Positions 33,721 to 42,510 of a DNA stretch of 64,000 bases are shown one piece after another. The notes below the pieces were generated by a model. That model searched no databases. It was not told the origin of the DNA and saw only the letters and a list, made by a program, of their open reading frames with translations. The translations under genes were made by a program, and so were the position numbers. This DNA is from DASRTE01 sp035656095 (lineage in GTDB: Bacteria; Actinomycetota; Actinomycetes; Jiangellales; Jiangellaceae). The stretch spans positions 8,369 to 72,368 of the forward strand of contig DASRTE010000093.1 of NCBI GenBank assembly GCA_035656095.1. The letters are read 5' to 3'. How positions within the stretch are numbered: position 1 is the stretch's first letter; every line of letters begins with the position of its first letter.

Positions 33721-33884
33721 CGCCCCGGCGCAGGCACGGGGCGTCGGCCACGCGTCACGTGGCGGTCGTCTCACCTGCGCGGGCCGCCCGCGTGGTGCGG
33801 GACCTTCGTCACGATCCCCGAGGATCGCGAGGCCGGCGGTCTCTGGCGCCTGTCAGGGTACGGGCTGCGGGCTCGTCCGGCCAA
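33721..33884 (-). promoter_or_regulatory. rplJ: rplJ promoter and leader, probable L10-leader type
   Basis: On the minus strand TTGGCC (33879-33884) and TACCCT (33855-33860) are 18 nt apart, giving a leader of about 185 nt before rplJ. Near its end a 7-bp stem CGCCCCG/CGGGGCG (33721-33743) followed by TTTCG looks like an attenuator-type hairpin. A GCAGGTGAGACG segment upstream resembles the L10 leader RNA bound by the L10-L12 complex in other bacteria; that assignment needs a covariance search. Confidence 0.5.
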
Positions 33885-33962
33885 ATCGCCGCCACCGGCC
33901 GGGCTCGCTTATCGCCGCCCGGACGGCGAAGCGAACCCCGCACAGACTGGACGCATCTGAAC

Positions 33963-33982
33963 GCGACACGCCGGCGTGTCGC
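33963..33982. terminator. Perfect 20-nt palindrome after rplA
   Basis: GCGACACGCCGGCGTGTCGC is a perfect inverted repeat about 40 nt past the rplA stop, followed on the minus strand by GTTC. It is the likely terminator of rplKA and lies before the rplJ promoter. Confidence 0.6.
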
Positions 33983-34024
33983 CCGAGTTGCGACCAGCCT
34001 GCAGAAGAACTTCGCGAGTGACGG

Positions 34025-34741
34025 TCAGGCGTCGGCGAACTCTTCGGCGGTGACCTTGGTCTTGGCCGGGTCGAGCGGGATGCCCGGACCCATGGTCGTG
34101 GCCATGGTCGCCTTCCTGACGTACCGGCCCTTGGCCGCCGCCGGCTTGAGCCGGGTGACCTCGTCCATCGCGGCGACGTAATTCTCGGCCAATGCCCGCT
34201 CCGAGAACGAGGCCTTGCCGATGACGAAGTGCAGGTTCGCGTGCCGGTCGACGCGGAACTCGATCTTGCCGCCCTTGATGTCGGACACCGCCTTGGTGAC
34301 GTCCATCGTCACCGTGCCGGTCTTCGGGTTCGGCATCAGCCCGCGCGGACCCAGGACGCGGCCGAGCCGACCCACCTTGCCCATGAGGTCGGGAGTCGCG
34401 ACGACCGCGTCGAAGTCGAGTCGGCCGCCCTGGACCTCCTCGATCAGCTCGTCACCGCCGACGATGTCGGCATCGGCGGCTCTGGCCTCGTCCGCCTTGG
34501 GGCCGACGGCGAAGACGAGGACCCGGGCGGTCTTGCCGGTGCCGTGCGGGAGATTGACGGTGCCTCTAACCATCTGATCGGCCTTGCGTGGGTCGACGCC
34601 GAGCCGCAGGGCGACCTCGACGGTGGGGTCGTACTTCGTGGTGGCGGTCTGCTTGGCGAGGCGAACCGCGTCGACCGGCGAGTACAACCGCCCGCCGTCG
34701 ATCTTCTCCATGGCGGCCCGATAGGCCTTGCTGCGCTTCAT
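34025..34741 (-). CDS. rplA: 50S ribosomal protein L1
   Basis: L1 forms the second stalk of the 50S and represses its own operon in many bacteria. From the ATG at 34741 it is 238 aa, MKRSKAYRAAMEKIDGGRLY start, with the signature VGRLGRVLGPRGLMPNPKTG and ending KTKVTAEEFADA. The frame continues upstream into the spacer and rplK in another phase and is not used. Confidence 0.98.
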   Translation of the reverse strand: MKRSKAYRAAMEKIDGGRLYSPVDAVRLAKQTATTKYDPTVEVALRLGVDPRKADQMVRGTVNLPHGTGKTARVLVFAVGPKADEARAADADIVGGDELIEEVQGGRLDFDAVVATPDLMGKVGRLGRVLGPRGLMPNPKTGTVTMDVTKAVSDIKGGKIEFRVDRHANLHFVIGKASFSERALAENYVAAMDEVTRLKPAAAKGRYVRKATMATTMGPGIPLDPAKTKVTAEEFADA

Positions 34742-34811
34742 TGCTGCTCCTGTGTCTGGTAGCGGAGTCGTGGTCGCGGGCCAGCGCGTGGCCCTCCCAC
34801 TCGAGGGTTCG

Positions 34812-35243
34812 TCAGCCCTCGACCGTGACGCCCATCTGGCGGGCGGTCCCGGCGATGATCTTCTCGGCGGCGTCGAGGTCGTTGGCGTTGAGGTCGGGCA
34901 TCTTCTGCTCGGCGATGGCACGGACCTGCTCGCGCGTGATCGTCGCGACCTTCGTCTTGTGCGGCTCGCCGGAGCCCTTCTCCACACCCGCGGCCTTGAG
35001 GATGAGCTTGGCCGCCGGCGGGGTCTTGGTCACGAAGGTGAAGGAACGGTCCTCGTAGACCGTGATCTCCACCGGGATCACGTTGCCTCGCTGCGACTCG
35101 GTGGCCGCGTTGTAGGCCTTGCAGAACTCCATGATGTTGACGCCGTGCTGGCCCAGGGCGGGGCCGACCGGCGGGGCGGGCGTTGCCTGCCCGGCCTGGA
35201 TCTGCAGTTTGATGAGGCCTGCGACCTTCTTCTTGGGGGGCAT
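34812..35243 (-). CDS. rplK: 50S ribosomal protein L11
   Basis: L11 is part of the GTPase-associated centre and the thiostrepton target region. The 143-aa protein starts MPPKKKVAGLIKLQIQAGQA. It has the N-terminal domain PAPPVGPALGQHGVNIMEFC and the rRNA-binding C-terminal domain with DLNANDLDAAEKIIAGTARQ. It lies 62 nt after nusG. Confidence 0.98.
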   Translation of the reverse strand: MPPKKKVAGLIKLQIQAGQATPAPPVGPALGQHGVNIMEFCKAYNAATESQRGNVIPVEITVYEDRSFTFVTKTPPAAKLILKAAGVEKGSGEPHKTKVATITREQVRAIAEQKMPDLNANDLDAAEKIIAGTARQMGVTVEG

Positions 35244-35305
35244 GTCTCTGCGGGTCCTTTACGGGTTCGGACGGCGCGGCCCGACAAGCCCGCGCCGGGA
35301 GGTGT

Positions 35306-36070
35306 TCAGAGCTTCTGGATCTGGTGGAACGACAGTTCGACGGGAGTCTCCCGGCCGAATATCTCGACCAGCCCCTTGATCTTCTGCGAGTCGGCGTTGA
35401 TCTCGTTGATCGTCGCATGCAGCGTGGCGAACGGTCCGTCGACGACCATGACCGAATCGCCGACCTGGAAGTCGACGACCTCGACCTGCTTCTGCCGCTC
35501 GCCGACGGGCTTGGTGCGCTCGACCACCTCGGGTGCGAGCCACCGCTCGACCTCGCCGAGGGTCAGCGGCAACGGCTGATGGGCATGGCCGACGAAGCCG
35601 GTGACCGCCGGCGTGTGCCGGACGGTGGCCCAGGACTCGTCGGTCATGTCCATGCGGACGAGGACGTACCCGGGGAACCGGTTGCGCTTGACCAGCCGGC
35701 GCTGGCCGTTCTTGATCTCGGCGACCTCTTCCTGCGGAACCACGACCTCGAAGATGTAGTCCTCCATGTTGAGGCTGCCGATCCGGCTCTCGAGGTTGGC
35801 CCGGACCCGGTTCTCCATGCCGGAGTAGGTCTGCACGACGAACCAGTCGCCCGGCTTGGATCGAAGCACCCGCCGGAACTCCTCGAGCGGGTCGTCCTGG
35901 GTGTCGACGTCGCCTGGGACCACGGCGTCCTCCGCGGCGTGCGGCGCCTCGGCCTCGACGGCGTCGGGCGTCTCGTCGGCATGACCGTCCTGGCTCGGTG
36001 CGGTCAGGACGGACTCCGGCGAGTTCTCGGGCGGGTGCTGCTCGGACACGGTGGTGACTTCTTCCTCCAT
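35306..36070 (-). CDS. nusG: Transcription termination/antitermination factor NusG
   Basis: NusG binds RNA polymerase and couples it to Rho or to S10. The 254-aa protein has an acidic N-terminal extension of about 70 residues, usual in actinobacteria. The NGN domain follows (GDWFVVQTYSGMENRVRANL ... RNRFPGYVLVRMDMTDESWA), then the KOW domain at about 200-254 (VGDSVMVVDGPFATLHATIN). It follows secE after 21 nt, the classic secE-nusG pair. Confidence 0.98.
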   Translation of the reverse strand: MEEEVTTVSEQHPPENSPESVLTAPSQDGHADETPDAVEAEAPHAAEDAVVPGDVDTQDDPLEEFRRVLRSKPGDWFVVQTYSGMENRVRANLESRIGSLNMEDYIFEVVVPQEEVAEIKNGQRRLVKRNRFPGYVLVRMDMTDESWATVRHTPAVTGFVGHAHQPLPLTLGEVERWLAPEVVERTKPVGERQKQVEVVDFQVGDSVMVVDGPFATLHATINEINADSQKIKGLVEIFGRETPVELSFHQIQKL

Positions 36071-36091
36071 AGACGGCGACGGGCGGTTGCC

Positions 36092-36352
36092 TCAGCCGAA
36101 GATCCGGAACACCGCCCAGCCGAAGGCCAGGTCGAGGACGGAGACGATGGCGATCATGATTGCCACGAACACCAGCACGACCGCCGTGTAGGTGAGCAGC
36201 TGCTGGCGGGTGGGATAGACGACCTTGCGCAGCTCGGCCACGACCTGGCGGACGAACAGCGCGATCCGCGACGGGCGCAGGCGGGCGAGACCGCCCCGCT
36301 GCGGCGGGCGGCCGCGCTCGGGTGTCGCGGTCTGACCACGCGTCTCCGTCAC
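36092..36352 (-). CDS. secE: Preprotein translocase subunit SecE
   Basis: SecE clamps SecY. I chose the GTG at 36352 (GAGG about 8 nt upstream), giving 86 aa: a basic N-terminal half, the conserved FVRQVVAELRKVVYPTRQQL amphipathic helix and one transmembrane segment (LLTYTAVVLVFVAIMIAIVS). The longer frame upstream runs into the tRNA-Trp region and is not coding. Confidence 0.95.
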   Translation of the reverse strand: MTETRGQTATPERGRPPQRGGLARLRPSRIALFVRQVVAELRKVVYPTRQQLLTYTAVVLVFVAIMIAIVSVLDLAFGWAVFRIFG

Positions 36353-36415
36353 GTCGTACCTCGCTGTCGGGCCGCTCCCCGAAGGTTCGCGGCATTCTGT
36401 TCTCCGGGCGTCGAG

Positions 36416-36488
36416 CAGGGCAGGAGGGACTTGAACCCCCAACCGCCGGTTTTGGAGACCGGTGCTCTTCCAGTTGAGCTACTGCCCT
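36416..36488 (-). tRNA. tRNA-Trp (anticodon CCA)
   Basis: A 73-nt cloverleaf: acceptor AGGGCAG/CTGCCCT, anticodon stem CCGGT/ACCGG around CTCCAAA, and a T arm GGGGG-TTCAAGT-CCCTC. The 3-prime CCA is not encoded. It lies just upstream of secE, its usual place in actinobacteria. Confidence 0.97.
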
Positions 36489-36566
36489 CCGATGGCCGCA
36501 CCGATCCACCCGATGCACACCGCGGCGGGCGCGCTTCAGCAGGGGTCCGAGACCACCAGACAGACG

Positions 36567-36597
36567 AGTGTACGGGGTCGGCCCGCCACAGGTCGAA
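36567..36597 (-). promoter_or_regulatory. Candidate promoter of tRNA-Trp
   Basis: On the minus strand TTCGAC (36592-36597) and TACACT (36567-36572) are 19 nt apart (18 nt if TCGACC is taken), about 80 nt before the tRNA. It probably serves the tRNA-Trp and possibly secE-nusG. Confidence 0.4.
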
Positions 36598-36668
36598 CCC
36601 GCGATCGACCGCAGGCACACCCGGCCGCTGTCGGTGCCGGCCGGCACGGGGGTGCCAGGATGAGGGCC

Positions 36669-37904
36669 ATGACGACCTCCGCGTCCCCCGGACTCGCGTC
36701 CGGGCCGATCCCGTCCCGGGTCTCCGCCCGGGTCGGTTCGATCACCGAGTCGGCGACTCTCGCGGTCGACGCCAGGGCGAAGGCCCTCCGGGCGAGCGGC
36801 CGACCGGTGATCGGGTTCGGCGCCGGCGAACCCGACTTCCCGACCCCGGAGTACATCGTCGAGGCCGCGGCCGACGCCTGCCGCGATCCCGGCAACCACC
36901 GGTACACGCCCACGGCGGGGCTGCCGGAGCTCAGGGAGGCGATCGCGGCGAAGACGGCGCGCGACTCCGGCTATCGCGTCGACGCCGCTCAGGTGCTCGT
37001 CACCAACGGCGGCAAGCATGCGGTCTACGAGGCGTTCGCCACGCTGCTCGATCCCGGCGACGAGGTCTTGCTGCCGACTCCTCACTGGACGACCTACCCG
37101 GAGTCGATCCGCCTGGCCGGCGGCGCCCCGGTCGCGGTGCTGTCGGACGAGACGTCCGGGTACCGGGTCACTGTCGAGCAACTGGCCAGGGCGCGGACGC
37201 AGCGGACGAAGGCCCTGCTGTTCTGCTCCCCGTCCAACCCGACCGGTGCGGTCTACGACCGGGAGGAGGTCGCGCAGATCGGGACGTGGGCGCACGAGAA
37301 CGGGGTCTGGGTCGTCACGGACGAGATCTACGAGCACCTCACCTACGGCGGTGCGGCGTTCTCGTCCATGCCCGTTGAGGTTCCTGACCTGGCCGACACG
37401 TGTGTCGTCGTCAACGGCGTCGCCAAGACCTACGCCATGACCGGGTGGCGAGTGGGGTGGCTGATCGGCCCGCGCGACATCGTCGGTGCGGCCACCAACC
37501 TGCAGTCGCATGCGACCTCCAACGTCGCCAACGTGTCCCAGCGCGCCGCACTGGCGGCCGTCGCCGGCGACCTGTCGGCGGTCTCGACGATGCGCGAGGC
37601 CTTCGACCGGCGCCGGCGCACGATCGTCGCGATGCTGAGCGAGATCGACGGCGTCGTGTGTCCCGAACCCGAGGGTGCGTTCTACGTCTATCCGTCGGTC
37701 AAGGGAGTCCTCGGCCGTCAGATCGCCGGGCGCACGCCGACGACGAGCGCACAACTGGCCGAGCTCGTTCTCGAGGAGGTCGAGGTCGCCGTCGTGCCGG
37801 GCGAGGCGTTCGGACCCAGCGGGTACCTCCGGCTGTCGTACGCCCTCGGGGACGACGACCTGGTCGAGGGCGTGTCCCGCCTCCAGCGACTCCTCGCGCG
37901 CTGA
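36669..37904 (+). CDS. Class I pyridoxal-phosphate aminotransferase (AspC-like)
   Basis: It probably transfers amino groups between aspartate (or another amino acid) and 2-oxoglutarate. From the ATG at 36669 it is 411 aa; an ATG at 36660 is also possible. GFGAGEPDFPTPEYIVEAA, NGGKHAVYEAF, PSNPTGAVYD and the PLP lysine at about 253 (GVAKTYAMTGWRVGW) are present, with the C-terminal substrate Arg region GPSGYLRLSYALGDDD. The same gene lies divergent from secE in Streptomyces, which supports the aspartate aminotransferase reading. Confidence 0.9.
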   Translation: MTTSASPGLASGPIPSRVSARVGSITESATLAVDARAKALRASGRPVIGFGAGEPDFPTPEYIVEAAADACRDPGNHRYTPTAGLPELREAIAAKTARDSGYRVDAAQVLVTNGGKHAVYEAFATLLDPGDEVLLPTPHWTTYPESIRLAGGAPVAVLSDETSGYRVTVEQLARARTQRTKALLFCSPSNPTGAVYDREEVAQIGTWAHENGVWVVTDEIYEHLTYGGAAFSSMPVEVPDLADTCVVVNGVAKTYAMTGWRVGWLIGPRDIVGAATNLQSHATSNVANVSQRAALAAVAGDLSAVSTMREAFDRRRRTIVAMLSEIDGVVCPEPEGAFYVYPSVKGVLGRQIAGRTPTTSAQLAELVLEEVEVAVVPGEAFGPSGYLRLSYALGDDDLVEGVSRLQRLLAR

Positions 37905-37906
37905 CG

Positions 37907-38959
37907 GTGCCGCGCGACCTGAGATCGTTGCCGAAGGCGCACCTGCACCTGCACTTCACCGGCTCGATGCGCCACTCCACCCTGGTCGAGCTGGCCGCGC
38001 GGCATGGGATCCGCCTGCCCGACGCGCTGGCGGAGGACTGGCCCCCGCAGCTGTCCGCGACCGACGAGAAGGGCTGGTTCCGCTTCCAGCGGCTCTACGA
38101 CACCGCCCGGTCGGTGCTGCGCGGGGAAGACGACCTGCGACGCCTGGTGCTCGAGGCCGCCCAGGACGAGGCGGCCGAAGGGTCGGGCTGGCTGGAGCTC
38201 CAGGTCGACCCGTCTGGTTACGCGTCGCGCTTCGGCGGGATCACGGCCTTCACCGACCTGGTGCTCGACGCGGCCCGGTCGGCGGCGGACGCGACCGGCG
38301 TCGGTCTCGCCGTGGTCGTGGCGGCGAACCGGACCCGTCATCCCCTCGACGCCCGGACCCTGGCCCGGCTCGCCGCCCAGTACGCGGGCCGCGGCGTCGT
38401 GGGGTTCGGCCTGTCCAACGACGAGCGCCGCGGTGACGTGCACGCCTTTGCTCCGGCGTTCCGGATCGCGGCGACCGCCGGTCTGCTCTGCGTGCCGCAC
38501 GGCGGCGAGCTCCGCGGAGCGGACAGCGTGCGGGCGTGCCTCGACTCACTCGGTGCAAGCCGGCTCGGACATGGCGTCCGCTCCGGCGAGGATCCGTCGG
38601 TGCTGGCGCGCGTGGTCGACACCGGCGTGACCCTCGAGGTCTGCCCGGCGTCGAACGTGGCGCTCGGCGTATACCCGAAGCCGTCCGACGTTCCTCTTCG
38701 CCAACTCGTCGAGGCCGGCGCACGCGTTGCCCTCGGTGCCGACGACCCGTTGCTGTTCGGCTCCCGCCTGGTCGACCAGTACGAGATCGCCCGCTCGGCG
38801 CACGCCTTCGGCGACACCGAGCTCGCTGCGCTCGCGCGGATGTCGGTCGAAGTGTCAGCGGCTCCCTCCGACGTCCGAAGCCGCCTGTTCGCGGGCATCG
38901 ACGCCTGGCTCGCCGATCTCGCCGTCCCTGGGGACCAGCCGTCACCCGACCGGCCGTGA
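37907..38959 (+). CDS. Adenosine deaminase-family enzyme
   Basis: Members deaminate adenosine to inosine or act on related purines. It starts with GTG 2 nt after the aminotransferase stop and encodes 350 aa. Metal-ligand His14/His16 (HLHLHFTGSM), PHGGELRGADS with the catalytic Glu, RLGHGVRS and GADDPLLFG with the paired Asp are all visible. The position after aspC and before murB matches Streptomyces. Substrate specificity (adenosine, adenine or other) is not certain. The stop codon overlaps a palindromic repeat. Confidence 0.88.
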   Translation: MPRDLRSLPKAHLHLHFTGSMRHSTLVELAARHGIRLPDALAEDWPPQLSATDEKGWFRFQRLYDTARSVLRGEDDLRRLVLEAAQDEAAEGSGWLELQVDPSGYASRFGGITAFTDLVLDAARSAADATGVGLAVVVAANRTRHPLDARTLARLAAQYAGRGVVGFGLSNDERRGDVHAFAPAFRIAATAGLLCVPHGGELRGADSVRACLDSLGASRLGHGVRSGEDPSVLARVVDTGVTLEVCPASNVALGVYPKPSDVPLRQLVEAGARVALGADDPLLFGSRLVDQYEIARSAHAFGDTELAALARMSVEVSAAPSDVRSRLFAGIDAWLADLAVPGDQPSPDRP

Positions 38960-39022
38960 AGATCGTCGTGCAGCTTTCAACAGGCGGCGCAGCGGGCCGC
39001 ACTTGCACGACGATCTCCACGG
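38954..39022. repeat. Palindromic repeat, copy 1 (also a bidirectional terminator)
   Basis: Arms GTGAAGATCGTCGTGCA (38956-38972) and its complement at 39004-39020 differ at one position, and CC/GG extend the stem to 19 bp; the loop is 31 nt. The left arm overlaps the deaminase TGA, and the element lies between convergent deaminase and murB genes. A second copy with the same arms lies at 47488-47557. Confidence 0.8.
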
Positions 39023-39033
39023 CTGCAGGCGCC

Positions 39034-40110
39034 TCATCTTTGACCTAGAGAGCACCCGATCAGGACCGGCTCGGTATCCAGCTCGACATGGAAGGCCGCC
39101 CGCACACCGTCGCGGACCTCCCTGGCGAGCTCCAGGAGGTCGGCCGTGCTCGCGCCGCCCCGGTTGGTCAACGCCAGGGTGTGCTTGCCGGAGAGCGCAA
39201 CGCGGCCCCCGGGGCCCTCGTAGCCGCGCGAGAACCCCGCCTGTTCGATCAGCCAGGCTGCACTGGTCTTGATCCGGCCGCCCACGGCCGGCCAGCGCGG
39301 AGCCTGCTCAGGCAGGGCCTCCGCCCGTCTGCCGTCGAGTACCGGATTGGTGAAGAAGGATCCTGCGCTCCACGTGTCGTGGTCGGTCTCGTCGAGGACC
39401 ATTCCCTTCCCGCGTCGCAGGGCGATCACGGCCGTACGCACGTCGGCCGCTGGAACACGTTCCCCGATTCCCACGCCGAGTGTCCGAGCCAGTTCCGCGT
39501 ACCGCACCGGAGCGGCGAGGACGCCCTGCCGGAACTGGTAGCTCACCTCGAGGACGACGTAGCGATCGTTCCCCCTGAACCGGCTGGTCCGATAGGCGAA
39601 GCCGCACTCGGCATTGGCGAAGGTCCGGACGACCTTGTCGACGCGGTCGTAGGCCCGGACCGACCAGATGGTCTCGGCGACCTCCTGGCCGTATGCGCCC
39701 ACGTTCTGCATCGGCGTCGCCCCCACGGCACCCGGGATGCCCGACAGCGCTTCGACCCCGGACCAGCCCTCGTCGACGGCGCGGGCCACCAGGTCGTCCC
39801 ACGGCTCGCCCGCAGCGACCGCCACGACGACGCCGCCGCAGGCCGCGAGGTCGTCAGGTGCGCATCCGGCGCTGTCCACCTCGACACCGCGGGACGTGAC
39901 CAGGACGACCGTGCCCTCGAATCCCTCGTCCGCGACGACGACGTTGGAGCCCCCACACAGGACCAGGACCCGTTCCCCGCGCTCGTCGCACTCCCGGACC
40001 GCCTCGACGAGTGCGGTCGACGTCGGCGCCTCGACCAGACGCGCCGCCGCACCGCCGAGGCGCAGCGTCGTCAGGTCCGAGAGACGGACGTTCTGCCGAA
40101 GGTGGGACAC
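39034..40110 (-). CDS. murB: UDP-N-acetylenolpyruvoylglucosamine reductase
   Basis: MurB reduces UDP-GlcNAc-enolpyruvate to UDP-MurNAc in peptidoglycan precursor synthesis. The 358-aa FAD protein has LCGGSNVVVADEGFEGTVV, the FAD motif GIPGAVGATPMQNVGAYGQE and the catalytic-serine region SAGSFFTNPVLDG. It ends VLIGCSLGQR and is of normal length for the actinobacterial type. It converges with the deaminase gene. Confidence 0.97.
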   Translation of the reverse strand: MSHLRQNVRLSDLTTLRLGGAAARLVEAPTSTALVEAVRECDERGERVLVLCGGSNVVVADEGFEGTVVLVTSRGVEVDSAGCAPDDLAACGGVVVAVAAGEPWDDLVARAVDEGWSGVEALSGIPGAVGATPMQNVGAYGQEVAETIWSVRAYDRVDKVVRTFANAECGFAYRTSRFRGNDRYVVLEVSYQFRQGVLAAPVRYAELARTLGVGIGERVPAADVRTAVIALRRGKGMVLDETDHDTWSAGSFFTNPVLDGRRAEALPEQAPRWPAVGGRIKTSAAWLIEQAGFSRGYEGPGGRVALSGKHTLALTNRGGASTADLLELAREVRDGVRAAFHVELDTEPVLIGCSLGQR

Positions 40111-40121
40111 GAGACCGCACG

Positions 40122-41342
40122 CTAGTCGCGGGCCACGGCGACCACGGGCAGCGGCCTGGCCGCACCGGTGACGGCGAAGCTCAGTACCAGCGCCACGAGG
40201 ATCACCGACAGAGCGCGGAGCACGCCGACCCGGTCACCGAGCAGCCCGATCAGTGGCGGCCCGGCGAGGAACGCCGTGTACCCGATCGATGCGACGACGC
40301 TGACCCGGGTGGCCGCGTGCCGCTGCTCGTCGGACGCGGCGCTCATGCCGACCGGGAAGGCCAACGACGCACCGAGCCCCCACAGCGCAGCACCGGCCAG
40401 CGCGAGGGGCACCGAACCGCCCAACACGAAGACCACCACACCGGCGATCGCCGTACCGGTGCACATGCGCAGCACCACCACCCGGCCGTACCGGTCGAGC
40501 AACCAGGTGCCCGAGATTCGACCGATGGTCATGGCCGCGACGAACACACCGAAGCCCAGGGCGCCGACCGCGTGGCTCGTGTCGTACCCGTCGACGAGGG
40601 CGAGGGCAAGCCAGTCGTTCGCTGTGCCCTCGACCAGCGCGGCCGCCAGCACCATGAGACCGATCAGCAGGGTGCGGGGCTCGCGCCAGGCCGCCAGCGG
40701 ATGGCGCCGGTCGGCGGTGCCCGCCGACCTGGCCGCAGACGCGACCGGCGTGAAGAAGCGGACCGACACGAGGACGCCGGCAAGGATGAGTGCTGCCGCC
40801 GCCGTCAGGTGCACGTGGAGCGGAAGGTCCACGGCCGCCGCGAGCGCTCCGGCGCCGACGCCCGCCACGGTGCCGAGACTGAAGGCCGCATGGAACCTCG
40901 GCATCACCGTCCGCTCCAGGCAGCGCTCGACATCGGCCCCCTCGACGTTCATGGCGACGTCCCACACGCCGGCGCCCGAGCCGAACGCGAACAGGCCGAC
41001 GGCGACCATCGCCGCACTGCCGAGTGCACTGGCGCCGACCCCGACGACGAGTATTCCGGCGCAGGCAGCGATCCCGCCTGCCGCCACCGTCCGGGCCGGA
41101 CCCATCCGCTGCACGACGGCGCCGGCGGACGGGAGCGCAATGACGGCTCCGGTCGACATCGCTAGCAGGAGCAGGCCCACCTGCGCCGGAGTCAGCTCCA
41201 GTTCGTCGCGGATCGCCGGTACTCGGCTGATCCAGTTGGCGATGGCAAGCCCGTTGAGGGCGAACACCGCGGCCACGGCGTTGCGCGATCGCACAAGGGC
41301 CCGCCGCCCGTCGTCGCCGCTCGACCCCTGGGCGGACACCAT
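40122..41342 (-). CDS. MFS transporter
   Basis: A 406-aa membrane protein with about 12 hydrophobic segments and a conserved NGLAIANWISRVPAIRDELE start typical of one MFS family (FucP/YbjJ-like). The loop motif ATRVSVVASIGYTAFLAGPP lies near the second half. The substrate is unknown. Its ATG overlaps the stop of the HadB-like gene by one base (TGATG), so it is co-transcribed with the dehydratase pair, an unusual partner. Confidence 0.85.
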   Translation of the reverse strand: MVSAQGSSGDDGRRALVRSRNAVAAVFALNGLAIANWISRVPAIRDELELTPAQVGLLLLAMSTGAVIALPSAGAVVQRMGPARTVAAGGIAACAGILVVGVGASALGSAAMVAVGLFAFGSGAGVWDVAMNVEGADVERCLERTVMPRFHAAFSLGTVAGVGAGALAAAVDLPLHVHLTAAAALILAGVLVSVRFFTPVASAARSAGTADRRHPLAAWREPRTLLIGLMVLAAALVEGTANDWLALALVDGYDTSHAVGALGFGVFVAAMTIGRISGTWLLDRYGRVVVLRMCTGTAIAGVVVFVLGGSVPLALAGAALWGLGASLAFPVGMSAASDEQRHAATRVSVVASIGYTAFLAGPPLIGLLGDRVGVLRALSVILVALVLSFAVTGAARPLPVVAVARD

Positions 41343-41773
41343 CAGCCGTCGGCCGGCGGCCGGACGACCGCACGTGCCTGGGTCAACACCTTCTCGCCGC
41401 CGACCCTGACGCTGACCTCCACCCCGACGAGCCCGTCGTCGCGGATCTCCGTCACCACGCCACCGACGGTCAGGACGACTCCCTCCTCATCGTCCGACAC
41501 CACCACGGGCCGCGCGAAGCGAACCCCGTACTCGATCACCGCGGCGGGATCGCCGGCCCAGTCGGTCAGCAGCCGGCCGGCCAACGCCATCGTCAGCATG
41601 CCGTGGGCGATCACGCCGGGCAGACCGACGGTGGCCGCGACGCGGTCGCTCCAGTGGATCGGGTTGAAGTCGCCTGCAGCCCCCGCATAGCGAACCAGGT
41701 CCGCCCGGGTGATGCGAAACTCCCGCTCGGGAAGGATCGTGCCGACCTCAGGCACGGTCGCCACCGACCTCAC
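41342..41773 (-). CDS. MaoC-like (R)-3-hydroxyacyl dehydratase, HadB type
   Basis: A 143-aa hotdog-fold protein with the hydratase 2 motif YAGAAGDFNPIHWSDRVAAT (catalytic Asp and His) and GLPGVIAHGMLTMALAGRLL. It pairs with the HadA-like protein upstream to form a heterodimeric dehydratase, as in mycobacterial HadAB of fatty acid elongation. The GTG start at 41773 overlaps HadA by 26 nt; GTGs at 41764 or 41755 would shorten this. Confidence 0.88.
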   Translation of the reverse strand: MRSVATVPEVGTILPEREFRITRADLVRYAGAAGDFNPIHWSDRVAATVGLPGVIAHGMLTMALAGRLLTDWAGDPAAVIEYGVRFARPVVVSDDEEGVVLTVGGVVTEIRDDGLVGVEVSVRVGGEKVLTQARAVVRPPADG

Positions 41774-42197
41774 GGATCAGCAGCGTTGTTGTGGCCGTGC
41801 AGATCCTCTCGCCGGTGCCGGACTCGACCTCGCAGCGGATGCCGAGCAGATCGTTCCCGCCGACAGACCGTACGGTGTCGAGCGTCGTCGTGGTCCGCAA
41901 CTGATCGCCGGCCCGGATGGGGCGGACATGGACGAAGCGCTGGTTGGCGTGAATGACGCGGGCGTACACGATGCCGAGGTCGTCCATCAGGACGTCGAAT
42001 CCTCGCAGCACGGGGATCATCGCGAACGTCGGAGGGGCTATCACCTCGGCATGGCCGAGCGCCTTGGCCGCCTCGGCGTTGCGGTGGACCGGGTTGGCGT
42101 CGCCGACCGCATCGGCGAACTCGCGGATCTTCTCGCGGCTGACCTCGTATGCCTGCGTCGGGTAGACCCGGCCGGTCGCGGTGGGGTCGATGGGCAT
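41748..42197 (-). CDS. FAS1-like dehydratase subunit, HadA / UPF0336 type
   Basis: A 149-aa hotdog protein (RVYPTQAYEVSREKIREFAD ... AVGDANPVHR ... VIAPPTFAMI). The family partners HadB and stabilises acyl-chain binding; it lacks the full catalytic pair. It lies 39 nt after rpmG on the same strand, the conserved rpmG-hadA-hadB order seen in Streptomyces and Mycobacterium. Confidence 0.9.
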   Translation of the reverse strand: MPIDPTATGRVYPTQAYEVSREKIREFADAVGDANPVHRNAEAAKALGHAEVIAPPTFAMIPVLRGFDVLMDDLGIVYARVIHANQRFVHVRPIRAGDQLRTTTTLDTVRSVGGNDLLGIRCEVESGTGERICTATTTLLIREVGGDRA

Positions 42198-42236
42198 GGC
42201 CGCGACGCTACCCGGCAGGTAGCGACCGTCGTCGCG

Positions 42237-42407
42237 TCAGCGGGTCTCGCGATGGGTGGTGTGCCTGCGGCAGCGCGGGCAGTACTTCTTCAGGTCGAGC
42301 CGGTCGGGGTCGTTCCGACGGTTCTTCCTGGTGATGTAGTTGCGCTCCTTGCACTCCGTGCAGGCCATGGTGATCTTGGGGCGGATATCGGCGCTCTTGG
42401 CGGCCAC
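42237..42407 (-). CDS. rpmG: 50S ribosomal protein L33 (zinc form)
   Basis: I read this 56-aa gene directly from the sequence: a GTG start at 42407, MAAKSADIRPKITMACTECK, ending RRHTTHRETR. Cys16/Cys19 and Cys43/Cys46 make the zinc ribbon of the C-plus form. Its place before hadA and after tRNA-Met is normal in the phylum. Confidence 0.95.
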   Translation of the reverse strand: MAAKSADIRPKITMACTECKERNYITRKNRRNDPDRLDLKKYCPRCRRHTTHRETR

Positions 42408-42510
42408 GGGTGCCTCTCAACGGTCGGTCAGGGTGGAAACGCGACAAGGTTAGTCGACCATGCGAGCACCCTCCGAATCGGAGATGTCACAAGCCGACTG
42501 GCTCGGGCGG

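Noticed and set aside
36660..36668. Earlier ATG for the aminotransferase
   Set aside because: It adds only three residues and gives no better Shine-Dalgarno spacing; kept as an alternative only.
35259..37754. 831-codon minus-strand frame across nusG, secE, tRNA-Trp and the aminotransferase
   Set aside because: It crosses a tRNA gene and several real genes in other frames; low-complexity Arg/Gly/Ala composition.
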